Source: Cohaesibacter sp963556055
Lineage (GTDB): Bacteria > Pseudomonadota > Alphaproteobacteria > Rhizobiales > Cohaesibacteraceae
Direction: 5' to 3'
NCBI RefSeq assembly: GCF_963556055.3
Contig: NZ_CAUVYE020000008.1
Span: forward strand, 620,001 to 684,000
Length of the DNA stretch: 64,000 nucleotides
This document shows, in pieces, positions 8,764-17,467 of the stretch. Position 1 is the stretch's first letter, and every line of letters starts with the position of its first letter. The notes under the pieces are model-generated. The model was given only the letters and a program-made list of their open reading frames with translations. It had not been told where the DNA came from and ran no database searches. A program made the translations under genes and the position numbers.

Positions 8764-9732
8764 TCAAACGGTTGGTGTTTTGCCGTCGAGCACCTGAGCC
8801 ATCCAGTCGCTGTCGATATTGTGGCCACTGAGCACCACGCCAACCTTCTTGCCGGCCATTTTGTCTTTTTCCGTCATCAGGGCTGCAAGCGAGGCTGCTC
8901 CGGCTCCTTCGGCTCCATTGTGTGTGGCGCGGAAAATCAGGCGAATGGCATCTGCCACCATATCCTCTTCGACCCCGACAACCCGCTCGGCATTCTTGAG
9001 GATGATCTCAAGGGCATCCGCGTCCGGAACGCGCACGGCCAACCCGTCGGCAAAGGTGTCGCTCCGGTCTGCTTCGCACAAATGGCCCGCTTCGAAGGAA
9101 CGCACATAGCCATCAACCCGCGCGGCATTGACACCGACAATCTTGGTTTTCAGGTTGAGCGCATTGCGCGCGGCAATCATGCCGCAAATGCCCGACCCCT
9201 TGCCGATCGGCACATAGACGGTATCAAGATCGGGATGCTGTTTGAGCATTTCGTAGCTATAGGTGCCGACGCCTGCGACAAGGTCTTCATCAAAGGATGG
9301 CACCATGTGCAGCCCATCACGCTCGGCCATTTGTTTGGCAATTTCGACAGCGGTATCAAAATCCTCGCCCGCTTCGATGACCGTTGCCCCGAAAGCGCGC
9401 ATGGCGTCATTCTTCTCTGCCGAATTGCCCTTTGGCACCACGATGGTCGCGCTCAGCCCCTCGACCCTTGCCGCAAAGGCAAGGCTCTGGCCATGATTGC
9501 CACGGGTTGCCGAGATAAGGCCTGTTCCTTCGGGAAACCGGGCCTTGTGGCGATTGGCATAGACGAGCCCGCCCCGCACCTTGAAAGCCCCGATGGGCGT
9601 ATGATTTTCATGCTTCATGAAAATGTCGACACCCAGAGTATCTGCCAGAATAGGCCAATTGTAACAGGGGGTCGGAGACATGGAACGATAGACAATCGCT
9701 TCGGCTTTTTCAAAATCCTGACAACTGAGCAT
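8764..9732 (-). CDS. Threonine/serine dehydratase-like PLP enzyme
   Basis: 322 residues of the fold-type II PLP family (threonine ammonia-lyase, serine racemase, diaminopropionate- or hydroxyaspartate-lyase relatives). Visible: PLP lysine in HENHTPIGAFKVRGG, the asparagine loop SATRGNHGQSLAFAA, and the phosphate-binding glycine loop GKGSGICG. There is no C-terminal ACT domain, so it is a catabolic rather than IlvA-type enzyme. ATG 9732 is preceded by AGGAAAG, and homology starts there; an in-frame start further upstream would run into the operator region. It is divergent from a MocR regulator whose likely operators lie between them, so that regulator probably controls it. Exact substrate unknown. 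Confidence 0.8.
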   Translation of the reverse strand: MLSCQDFEKAEAIVYRSMSPTPCYNWPILADTLGVDIFMKHENHTPIGAFKVRGGLVYANRHKARFPEGTGLISATRGNHGQSLAFAARVEGLSATIVVPKGNSAEKNDAMRAFGATVIEAGEDFDTAVEIAKQMAERDGLHMVPSFDEDLVAGVGTYSYEMLKQHPDLDTVYVPIGKGSGICGMIAARNALNLKTKIVGVNAARVDGYVRSFEAGHLCEADRSDTFADGLAVRVPDADALEIILKNAERVVGVEEDMVADAIRLIFRATHNGAEGAGAASLAALMTEKDKMAGKKVGVVLSGHNIDSDWMAQVLDGKTPTV

Positions 9733-9835
9733 GAGGGCTTTCCTTTTTCCGGTCTCTATTGCGCAGCCGCCAAGGGAGCACGCAATAATAGGCTTCTGGC
9801 CTATAGTCTGTGTTGCAAAAATCATGACAAAGGAT

Positions 9836-9893
9836 ATTGTATGGTTCAAATCATAAATTGTATGGGGTGCAAGATAATTGCATTCCATACAAT
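9836..9893. promoter_or_regulatory. Probable MocR operator: two direct and one inverted copy of ATTGTATGG
   Basis: ATTGTATGG occurs at 9836-9844 and 9857-9865, start to start 21 bases (two helical turns). The inverted copy CCATACAAT is at 9885-9893. Members of the MocR/PdxR group are known to bind direct repeats, often with an inverted half site, in the gap between their own gene and a divergent target. The location between the dehydratase gene and the MocR gene fits this. Confidence 0.7.
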
Positions 9894-9992
9894 TGACGAA
9901 TAGTCTTTCGGGCCGGGCCTGAAGGGGGTGGCAGGATCCTGCGATGCAAAAAGCCCTGACAACCTCGAAGCAAAGAACAGAAAGCCACTTTG

Positions 9993-11399
9993 ATGAAAGA
10001 GCAAAAGGCGAGCTGGTGCCCTGATATTGCTGGCTGCAAGGGAGCGAAATATCGCGCCATTGTCGAGGCGATGCAGCAGGATATCAAGAATGGCGTTCTC
10101 AAGCCGGGTACGCGGCTTCCCACCCAGCGCGATCTGGCCTGGATTCTCAATGTCAATCTCTCGACCGTGACAGAGGCCTTCAAGGAAGCAACGCGCCTGC
10201 GCCTCATTGCTGGCGAGGTGGGGCGCGGGACCTATGTGTTGCCCGGAAACTCCGCCGCCCAGCTTTATGCCATTGATCGTGCCAACGAAGAAAATGTCAT
10301 TGACCTGTCCACCATCAAGCCCGCACAAGCCTTCTCCAACGACCATGTGAAGAGCTGTTTCGCCGCCCTCATGCAACGGGACGATCTGGCCAGCATGATG
10401 GGCTATCACGCCTCCTCGCTCATCCAGCGCAGCCGCGAGGCGGTCAAGCAGCTTTGCCTCAAACGCGGCTTTCATCCCAAGAATGAGCAGATATTCCCTT
10501 GCGCAGGTGCGCAGGCCGCTCTGTTTGCCGCGCTGCAATTGATCGCCAAGCCCGATTTGCCGGTCTTGGTGGAAGAACTGACCTTTCCGGGCATGAAGGT
10601 GGCTGCACGGCAAATGGGCCTGCGGCTGGTACCCGTGTCGATGGATGACAGGGGCATCCTGCCCGAAGATCTTGACCGCGCATCAAGAGCCACCGGTGCC
10701 CGCATTCTGGTTGTCAGTCCGATGTTGCAAAATCCCACCGCCAGCACCATGGATCGGACCCGCCGCAACGAGATTGCCGAGATGGCCGAAAAGCTTGACC
10801 TGCTTGTCATCGAGGAGGATGTCTATGGCGGATTCTCGAACCTGCCGCCCCTGAGCCTGCAACTGGCAGGGCGTGCGATACTGGTCGGTGGTCTGTCAAA
10901 GCTGGTCGCGCCGGGGCTCCGCTTCGGCTATATCATTGTCACCATCGATGCCGTCAAATCCCAACATGCCATGGCCACAAATGTGGACCTTGACGAACTG
11001 ATTCATGTGACAAGCTGGATGGCCGCGCCCCTGATGCTGGAGCTTGCCTGTGACTGGATCGAGAGCGGTGCAGTCGATGAGCATATGGAATGGCAAAGGC
11101 AGGAAGCGCGGGCACGCCAGACACTTGTCAGACGACGGCTTGGTCTCGCACCTTTGAGAAAAAATCCTGCCGCCCCCCACCTCTGGATCCCTGCCGGAGA
11201 CAATACGCCCTTCAAGGGCTGGAACGGGGAACAACTCGCCGCAAGGGCAAGAGCTGCCGGGGTCGATCTCGTGCCCGCATCGACCTTCTGTGCGGGCAGA
11301 ATGCAGTCCGATGGCGTCCGGCTTTGCGTCACGGCGCCAAGGGACAAGGCCGAACTGCTGGAAGCCTGCAAACGTCTTTCGACCGCCTGGCTTTCCTGA
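9993..11399 (+). CDS. MocR/PdxR-type regulator (GntR helix-turn-helix fused to aminotransferase)
   Basis: 468 residues. An N-terminal GntR winged helix (KYRAIVEAMQQDIKNGVLKP, then TRLPTQRDLAWILNVNLSTV, residues about 20-90) is joined to a class I aminotransferase-like domain with QIFPCAGAQAALFAALQL, LLVIEEDVYGGF and the PLP lysine in VGGLSKLVAPGLRFGY. MocR proteins use PLP (or its adduct with an amino acid) as effector and act as activators and autoregulators. The divergent dehydratase-like gene and the repeated motif between them point to it as the target. ATG 9993 is used; the preceding TTG at 9990 is an unlikely start. It converges with the sensor kinase gene. Confidence 0.88.
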   Translation: MKEQKASWCPDIAGCKGAKYRAIVEAMQQDIKNGVLKPGTRLPTQRDLAWILNVNLSTVTEAFKEATRLRLIAGEVGRGTYVLPGNSAAQLYAIDRANEENVIDLSTIKPAQAFSNDHVKSCFAALMQRDDLASMMGYHASSLIQRSREAVKQLCLKRGFHPKNEQIFPCAGAQAALFAALQLIAKPDLPVLVEELTFPGMKVAARQMGLRLVPVSMDDRGILPEDLDRASRATGARILVVSPMLQNPTASTMDRTRRNEIAEMAEKLDLLVIEEDVYGGFSNLPPLSLQLAGRAILVGGLSKLVAPGLRFGYIIVTIDAVKSQHAMATNVDLDELIHVTSWMAAPLMLELACDWIESGAVDEHMEWQRQEARARQTLVRRRLGLAPLRKNPAAPHLWIPAGDNTPFKGWNGEQLAARARAAGVDLVPASTFCAGRMQSDGVRLCVTAPRDKAELLEACKRLSTAWLS

Positions 11400-11418
11400 T
11401 CTGGCCTTCCCGACAGGT

Positions 11419-14400
11419 CTAGATGACGGGTTCTGCTTCCTGTTCTGGCAAAGCGTCAGAGACCGCTTCTCCAAACGGGAAGACGACCTGAACCAGCGTG
11501 CCGTGATCCTTCTCGCTGGAGATCTCGAACCGACCGTGATTGGCCTCGATCAGTGCCTTGGTCAGGGGTAGGCCCAAACCGCTCCCTTCCGCAGCGCTGC
11601 GCGTGGTGGACGAGATTTGCCGGAATGGCTCCAGTGCACGCTTCATCTGCTCCGCTGTCATCCCGATACCGGTGTCCCTGATCCTGAGGATCACATCCCC
11701 GCTATCCTGTTGCGAGGTCGAGACGATCACCTGGCCACCGGCTTTGGTGAACTTGACCGCATTGGACAGCAGATTGAGAACGATCTGGCGGATCGAGCGG
11801 CGGTCTCCCACGACATGAGCCAAGCGTGAGCCAAGCGATGTGCGGATGATGATCTGCTGCTGGTTGGCCTGTGGTTGCATGATGCCAACACATTCGGCCA
11901 CCAGCCGATTGAGTTGCAAATCCTCGAACTGAAGCTCGAGTTTGCCCGCCTCGACCTTTGACAGGTCAAGCAAGTCGTTGACAAGGCTCATGATATGGGA
12001 GCCCGAAAGCTTGATATCCTTGAGATAATCCTTGTATCTTTCCGATCCGATCGTACCGAAACGCTCTTCGATCATCACCTCGGAAAAACCGATGATAGCA
12101 TTGAGTGGCGTCCGGATTTCATGACTGACCTTTGCCAGAAATTCGGATTTCTTCTTGCTCGCATCTTCAGCCTTGAGCTTTTCGGCCAGCAATTCTTCCT
12201 GTGTCCGTTTCCACTCAGTGATGTCGCGCAGCACCGCACAAAACCGGTTGGTACCGGGAATGGATACCCGGCCCATGGTCATCATCAGCGGAACCAGACC
12301 ACCCGAGGAAACCCGGCCAATGACTTCGCGGCCTCCATTGAGCATGCTGGCAAAGTCATTTCTCTTGAGGGTTTCGAGATAGTCGAGTGCATCGCCGTGA
12401 CTCTCTTCGACAAAAAGATCGATGAGCGCATTGCCTGCCACCGCATGGCGATCCACTTCAAACAGGGCCTCTGCGGAATGGTTCATCCGAAGGATGCATC
12501 CTGCCTTGTCCAGCACCAGAACGCCATCGGTTGCGGTGTCAAGAATGGCCTCGAGTTCGGCGATCTTCTCGTCCTCTTCAGACACCCCCATGCCCGGCAG
12601 ATTGTCTTTTGCCTGTTCAAAGCAGAGCATTGCGGCAGGCACATCGCCCCAGTTGATCGAGGAGATATTGGCAAGTACGGAAATCGGTTGACCGGTCTGT
12701 GTGCGCAAGGTCGTTCGGCCATCGACCTTTGTCAGCCAATCCCCCGGACGGCCCGTGAAAAGGCCTTCCATGCCGCCTGCCTGCTGCAAGTCTTCGCTGG
12801 ACGCAAAGCGCAGAAGCCGAAGCGCGGTCTTGGAGGCAAACAATATCTGGCTCTTGGCCGAAACGATGATTGCCGATGGCAGCTTGTTGAGCAGATCAAC
12901 AAGCGCGGATTTCTGATCGCTTCCGTCCCAAAGGCTTTTTTCACCAAGCGCGGCGACCCCCTGGATGGTTGCCGCGGTTAGGGCTGGCGAGGATTCCTTG
13001 GCCAGCTCAGCACGATTTGCCGCAATATCATCATCAGAATCATCATCAGACGGACTTACCCCGGCTTGCTCGGTCAGCGCCGTCGCGTTACCTCCGTCCT
13101 CATCGGCGAGGGGGGCGTCTTGTCCTTCCCAGAGGGCCCGTATTTCAAAATGGTGACGGTTTGAAACGGGCTGCCCCTGTCCCTGCTTGAGAGCGGCCTC
13201 GATTTCCCTGAAGGCTCGCGCATCAGGTGAGCTGTCCTCGTCAAAGTCGCTTGAACTCTGAGGCTCCCCCACGGGATCTTGAGGCTCCTCCACAGGATCT
13301 GAAGCCTCTTGCGGAATATCCTCTGCTTCAGCGAGCGTCACCGTTTCTGCTTCGGTCGGGCTTTCGGACACACCATGCCCATCGGACGCCGCATGTGTGG
13401 CCTCGCTTGTGACCAGCTCCCCGGTTCTGGGCTCGGCCTCCTCATCGGCTTTCTTTTGGCTGTCCGCCTGCTTGTCGCCATCGCCCTTGCCGCCTTTGAC
13501 ATGCAGATGGCGCAAGGCCGGATCGAGCGCCAGAATCTCACGCATCGCATTGCTGGCCGCAGACCGGACCCGAGTGTCCTTCTCGGAGCGTTTGTCCAGA
13601 AGCTTGTGCAGAGAATCCTGCGAAGATCCCCATGGAAGAGACAGGCGATCCTGCTCCTGCACGTTTGGCGTCTTGCCCGCGAGGGGATCGCCGGACCCGG
13701 CAGCTATCTCATCTGGTTTCAACGGGGTGCTTGCGATATCCGAATCCGAATTTTCGGGGCGGGCGGAATCGATTGGATCCTGTCGTCCTTCGGTCGCATC
13801 AGGCTGCTGATCATCTTCATCCTCTTCGTTGAGGACCGGGATGTCTTCAAACTCGCCATAATCTTCGTCGAGATCCTCTGCGGGCACGCGCTTTTCGAAG
13901 GGCTCATCGTTGAGTGCCGCCGCGATCTGGTCAAAAGCGGTCTGCTCTCCTTCGCTCAAGTGCCGGTCCTCGTCCGGATCCTCCCCACAAACCCCTGAAG
14001 ACGACGACGGAGAGAGGCGTTCGCGAATGCCTTTTGTCTTTCCACTGAGCAGAGACAGAACCAGACTGTATCCGTCCTGGAAAAGGCCGGATCTGGACTG
14101 CTCCGATGCAAGATCATCTTCAGCGACGGTTTCGTCTGATAAGGCTTGCTGGTCTGACTGGTCTTCTGGCCTCGTTTCGGTTTCGTCAGGCATGTCACTC
14201 ACCCCGGTTGGTGTGGCATCCGAATTCTGTGGTGTCTCGCTTTTGCTTCGATCCTGAGGCGATATCACTTCTGTTGTTGTTTCGACGGCATCCCTCGCTG
14301 CCTGAAGCAGATCGTCAGACATGAGTAGAGTATGATCAGAAGATTGTGGCGCATCTTCGGCAAATGTGTGCGCCTCGTCATCAGAACAGAGCGGTCCGGT

Positions 14401-15882
14401 CTCTTCCTCGCGGCGTGCCTCCAGGGGACGGGCTTCCTTGGGCCGGCAAAGGCCATACCCCCGAAATCCCTGAAATCCGTGGAAGCGATCAAAGATCGGT
14501 AACCCGGTCAGCTCGACAGGGATTTCAAGCTGCCCTCCCTCCACAGGCCACCAGACGCCGAGGCTTGCCCAGGTTTTGCGCGCTTGGAAGGCCTTGAGAA
14601 TCGCACCCCCTGCATCGATGTTGAGGTGGGAGACGATATCGGCCCACTCCTTGCCCCTGATATCGGAGCAACGGGGACCAACCGCCTTTGCCAGATCGTT
14701 CGAGACATATTTGATCCGTCCCTTTTCGTCGCTTTCCCAGACAAAATGCAAGGGGCCGCTGGTGCCGGGGAAGCTGAAGGAACCTTGATCGCTCTCGCTC
14801 TCGCTCTGCACATTCTCCTTGCGCGATTTGGCAAAGGAAAGCCTGAAAACATTGCTCGCAGGTTCCCGACCCTCTTTTCCCGCCCCATCGGAGACCGGGA
14901 GCGTCTCCTGTTTCTCGTTGTCCGAGAGGGGCCTGTCTGGGAAATGCTGCTCGGAGACAAAGGGGCCAAGATCGCTGTCCTTGAGACGATCTGGCCCGGC
15001 AATCAGGTTTTCCTCGAAGTCTTCTGGCTCAAACGGGTTGGCAAAGACATCAGCCTCATCGGACTGAAGGTCCTCTTCGCCCGGTGTTGGGCCTTCGCCC
15101 TCCAGAGCCGAAAACGGGTTCTTGAAGTCTTCCGTCAACGCGAAGAAGGGCAGGGCAGAAACGCTCTTCGGATTTGGTGCAAGGATCAGATAGCGCCCGA
15201 CCGGAGCATCCGAGACCCGCGTAACCGCGATTTGCAGATCCGCGACCGGATCGCTCAGGGATCCCGTTGCAACAGCGGCCTCGGCCCTGTCCGATATCTG
15301 GAGCTTGGCAAGAAGTGCAACAAGCACAGGTTTGTTTTCCGCCTCAAGCAGAGGAGCAAAGCTCGCAGAGCTGGCAATAATGTCGCCCCTGCTGTCGGCC
15401 AGGGCTGCAACCAACTCGCCATCGGAGGCCAGCGCGTCGAGAAGATCCTGTTCGGGATCCAGTTTGAGGGTTCTGAATTTGGGAAGCCCGGAAATCTCTG
15501 CCAACGGCTTGGTCGCAAGAACCATCAGCACCGTTTCATTCTCGATGACCAGTTTCTTGCACAGACAAGGGGTGGTGATTACGGTGTCACCGAGAAAAAA
15601 GCGCAGATTATCGAGCGTCGGCGTGTCTGCTCGGGCATTGCGCGCAAGGCGTGCCAGATGCCTGCGCGCCGGATGAACGTCTCCGAAACTCCTGTTGAGC
15701 AAGGACTCCATGCTCGTCTCGCCGAAGAAGGCAAGCCCGGCAGCGTTGGACCACAAAATATGGTTCCCGTCTCCGTTCCAGATCCATGCAGGTCTTGTAT
15801 CAAGCAGAACGGCACCGATCGACGGATTCGCTGAGAGAGTCAAAAATGGCATAGCCAGCGAGGCTGAATGAAATACAGGCAT
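11419..15882 (-). CDS. Very large PAS sensor histidine kinase, PleC/DivJ/PdhS type
   Basis: 1487 residues with no obvious membrane span, so probably cytoplasmic. A PAS-like N-terminus (PAWIWNGDGNHILWSNAAGLAFFG) is followed by a long acidic, low-complexity middle (about residues 260-970) holding another PAS-like block (LHFVWESDEKGRIKYVSNDLA). Two further PAS segments lie near 1000-1220 (DGVLVLDKAGCILRMNHSAEALF). The kinase core follows: histidine in FLAKVSHEIRTPLNAIIGFS at about residue 1250, then NLLSNAVKFT (N box), DTGIGM (G1), and SGLGLPLTKAL (G2). The H-box extension MIEERFGTIGSERYKDYLKDI is the mark of kinases that act on DivK and feed the CtrA cell-cycle pathway in alphaproteobacteria. 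Which paralogue it is (PdhS, CbrA, DivJ or PleC) cannot be settled from one window. Confidence 0.8.
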   Translation of the reverse strand: MPVFHSASLAMPFLTLSANPSIGAVLLDTRPAWIWNGDGNHILWSNAAGLAFFGETSMESLLNRSFGDVHPARRHLARLARNARADTPTLDNLRFFLGDTVITTPCLCKKLVIENETVLMVLATKPLAEISGLPKFRTLKLDPEQDLLDALASDGELVAALADSRGDIIASSASFAPLLEAENKPVLVALLAKLQISDRAEAAVATGSLSDPVADLQIAVTRVSDAPVGRYLILAPNPKSVSALPFFALTEDFKNPFSALEGEGPTPGEEDLQSDEADVFANPFEPEDFEENLIAGPDRLKDSDLGPFVSEQHFPDRPLSDNEKQETLPVSDGAGKEGREPASNVFRLSFAKSRKENVQSESESDQGSFSFPGTSGPLHFVWESDEKGRIKYVSNDLAKAVGPRCSDIRGKEWADIVSHLNIDAGGAILKAFQARKTWASLGVWWPVEGGQLEIPVELTGLPIFDRFHGFQGFRGYGLCRPKEARPLEARREEETGPLCSDDEAHTFAEDAPQSSDHTLLMSDDLLQAARDAVETTTEVISPQDRSKSETPQNSDATPTGVSDMPDETETRPEDQSDQQALSDETVAEDDLASEQSRSGLFQDGYSLVLSLLSGKTKGIRERLSPSSSSGVCGEDPDEDRHLSEGEQTAFDQIAAALNDEPFEKRVPAEDLDEDYGEFEDIPVLNEEDEDDQQPDATEGRQDPIDSARPENSDSDIASTPLKPDEIAAGSGDPLAGKTPNVQEQDRLSLPWGSSQDSLHKLLDKRSEKDTRVRSAASNAMREILALDPALRHLHVKGGKGDGDKQADSQKKADEEAEPRTGELVTSEATHAASDGHGVSESPTEAETVTLAEAEDIPQEASDPVEEPQDPVGEPQSSSDFDEDSSPDARAFREIEAALKQGQGQPVSNRHHFEIRALWEGQDAPLADEDGGNATALTEQAGVSPSDDDSDDDIAANRAELAKESSPALTAATIQGVAALGEKSLWDGSDQKSALVDLLNKLPSAIIVSAKSQILFASKTALRLLRFASSEDLQQAGGMEGLFTGRPGDWLTKVDGRTTLRTQTGQPISVLANISSINWGDVPAAMLCFEQAKDNLPGMGVSEEDEKIAELEAILDTATDGVLVLDKAGCILRMNHSAEALFEVDRHAVAGNALIDLFVEESHGDALDYLETLKRNDFASMLNGGREVIGRVSSGGLVPLMMTMGRVSIPGTNRFCAVLRDITEWKRTQEELLAEKLKAEDASKKKSEFLAKVSHEIRTPLNAIIGFSEVMIEERFGTIGSERYKDYLKDIKLSGSHIMSLVNDLLDLSKVEAGKLELQFEDLQLNRLVAECVGIMQPQANQQQIIIRTSLGSRLAHVVGDRRSIRQIVLNLLSNAVKFTKAGGQVIVSTSQQDSGDVILRIRDTGIGMTAEQMKRALEPFRQISSTTRSAAEGSGLGLPLTKALIEANHGRFEISSEKDHGTLVQVVFPFGEAVSDALPEQEAEPVI

Positions 15883-16223
15883 GGCTTAATTTCGTGTCTC
15901 TGACAGAGCCATTCACCAAAATACGACGGTGAAAAGCGATGAATAAGTTAAGAAACTGTTATGACATTTTCGTGCAGAGAGGTCCAATATTTCAGCGGTT
16001 TTGACGCCCTCAATCCTTTTTCTTAGTTAATGCGCTTAATTAGAAATACACAAGGGGTTGGCCCGGATTTTCCAAGAACATTGGTATTATTGGCAGGAGT
16101 GCAAAAAGAATGCGCCCCCTGTTGCTCACATGCCGGGCGCATTGAACAGGACATCATGCCGGGTCTGATATGCGATTTCGGATCCTTAGGATTACATACG
16201 TAAAAAGACGTTAGAAATAGATT

Positions 16224-16262
16224 GCATTGCAATGCGGTCTTTGATATGTTGCAGTGCACAAC
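16224..16262. promoter_or_regulatory. TGC-rich inverted repeats upstream of the phasin gene
   Basis: A perfect 12-base palindrome GCATTGCAATGC at 16224-16235, and a second imperfect inverted repeat GTTGCAGTGCACAAC at 16248-16262, both within 80 bases of the phasin start. PhaR (AniA), the regulator of phasin genes, is known to bind TGC-rich inverted sequences in this position. Assignment to PhaR is inference. Confidence 0.55.
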
Positions 16263-16299
16263 GTGCGGAATTTTCGCACTGATCGAAAGGATATGCTCA

Positions 16300-16662
16300 A
16301 TGACAGAAACGGCAGAAAAATTCGAGATTCCCTCCCAGTTTCGTGAATTTGCCGAAATGGGCATCGAACAGGCCAGAAAGATATCACAGGATTTCATTCT
16401 CGCGATGAGCGACACCGCTGAGACCGCAGAGAAGAAAGCCTCCAACTTGCGCGCAAACTCGCTTGAAGTGAACAGGCAGGCCTTTGACTATATGGAAGAA
16501 AGTGCCAAGGCATCTTTCGAGCTGGCTGATGCTCTCATCAATACCAGAGACCTCAGAACAGCTTTCGGCTTGCAGACAGACTATATGCAGGCCCGTATGC
16601 AGAGACTGGGCGAAGTGGCCCTGCAAATGAACGAGACGATGACCGCCACCAATCGGGACTGA
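16300..16662 (+). CDS. Phasin family protein
   Basis: 120 residues, alpha-helical and amphipathic, with the phasin pattern: PSQFREFAEMGIEQARKISQDFILAMSD, a middle segment KASNLRANSLEVNRQAFDYMEESAKASFELADALINT, and QTDYMQARMQRLGEVALQMNE. Phasins coat polyhydroxyalkanoate granules and control their size and number. ATG 16300 is chosen because GAAAGGA lies just upstream at 16285-16291 and homology begins with MTETAEKF; the longer in-frame start at 16222 falls inside the palindromes. No phaC or phaR gene is in the window. Confidence 0.85.
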   Translation: MTETAEKFEIPSQFREFAEMGIEQARKISQDFILAMSDTAETAEKKASNLRANSLEVNRQAFDYMEESAKASFELADALINTRDLRTAFGLQTDYMQARMQRLGEVALQMNETMTATNRD

Positions 16663-17045
16663 ATGGGAAGCACAGGATTTTCACTTCGAAAGGGGACTTG
16701 GCGCATGGCCTCCTGGGAACTTGCGCCATTCCTCCCTTGCCAAGTGATTTATCAATAATAATATTGCAATCTGAGAATAGTATTTTAACGAATTGGGTCT
16801 ATACTTATTTTAATCGCATCCGAGCAAATCTCGGACAGAAAGTTTCCTCCTGAGGGCTGTAATTGACTATTCCCTTCAAATCAGCCCTAACCTGAAAGAA
16901 GATCCGCATCTCCCTTGCGGGTCTTCTATTTGCTTGAGACGAGGCTCAGGGTGACGTTTTATTGACAAGCTGTGGGCAGTCTTCAAATCGGCTCTTGCAA
17001 TTTCCGCCAAGCTTCCCTAATAAACAGCCCACCACCAAGTGATGT
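16663..17045. other. Intergenic region with two hairpins between phasin and tRNA-His
   Basis: About 380 bases without a gene. It contains an inverted repeat TGGCGCA / TGCGCCA near 16699-16728 and an 11-base-pair hairpin at 16897-16927 (listed separately). Confidence 0.6.
16897..16927 (+). terminator. Strong hairpin upstream of tRNA-His
   Basis: Stem AGAAGATCCGC / GCGGGTCTTCT (11 pairs, one G-U) with a nine-base loop. It is followed by ATTTGCTTG, a weak T run. Could be a terminator for the phasin transcript or part of an untranslated RNA. Confidence 0.5.
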
Positions 17046-17122
17046 GCAGTCGTAGCTCAGTTGGTTAGAGCGTCGGATTGTGGCTCCGAAGGCCGGTGGT
17101 TCGAATCCACCCGACTGTACCA
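17046..17122 (+). tRNA. tRNA-His (anticodon GTG)
   Basis: 77 bases with encoded CCA. Anticodon stem TCGGA / TCCGA with loop TTGTGGC gives GTG. The acceptor stem GCAGTCG / CGACTGT pairs fully with one G-U at the first pair. The discriminator base is A73, and position -1 upstream is T rather than G, which fits the known alphaproteobacterial exception in tRNA-His identity (no G-1, A73). Confidence 0.93.
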
Positions 17123-17467
17123 TTCCTCTGGTCTTTCAAGGCCAGACGTCCCCCTCGAAAACTCCCCCACATAAACACGATCCTCTCGCCCCTGGCCGAC
17201 GGTCCATCCTTTGCGTGTGCCAGATATTCCACATCGAAGTTGCCGGAATCATGTCGGTATCTTCCCCCGAAGGATACTCTCATGCCCGCGCGGTGGCGGC
17301 CTGTGAGGATACAGAAGCGCCTTAACGGAAAATAAAGCCTGTTCCGAATTGGACGGTCATTTGCCTTCTTTTTGTGCCAAAAGAGCAGTCGCAGGCATTC
17401 GCTTTAACGAAACTTTATATTCGCGGGCGTATCCAAAACATGTCTGCATTGGGGGGCAGCGAGAAGA
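17123..17467. other. Intergenic region after tRNA-His
   Basis: 345 bases between tRNA-His and the diguanylate cyclase gene. I see no gene and no clear hairpin terminator. Confidence 0.5.

Noticed and set aside
8734..9903. A 389-codon plus-strand frame opposite the dehydratase gene
   Set aside because: Antisense frame without family features; it also runs through the operator region.
16023..16445. A 140-codon minus-strand frame overlapping the phasin start
   Set aside because: Cys/Ser-rich, no motif, and antisense to a clear phasin gene.
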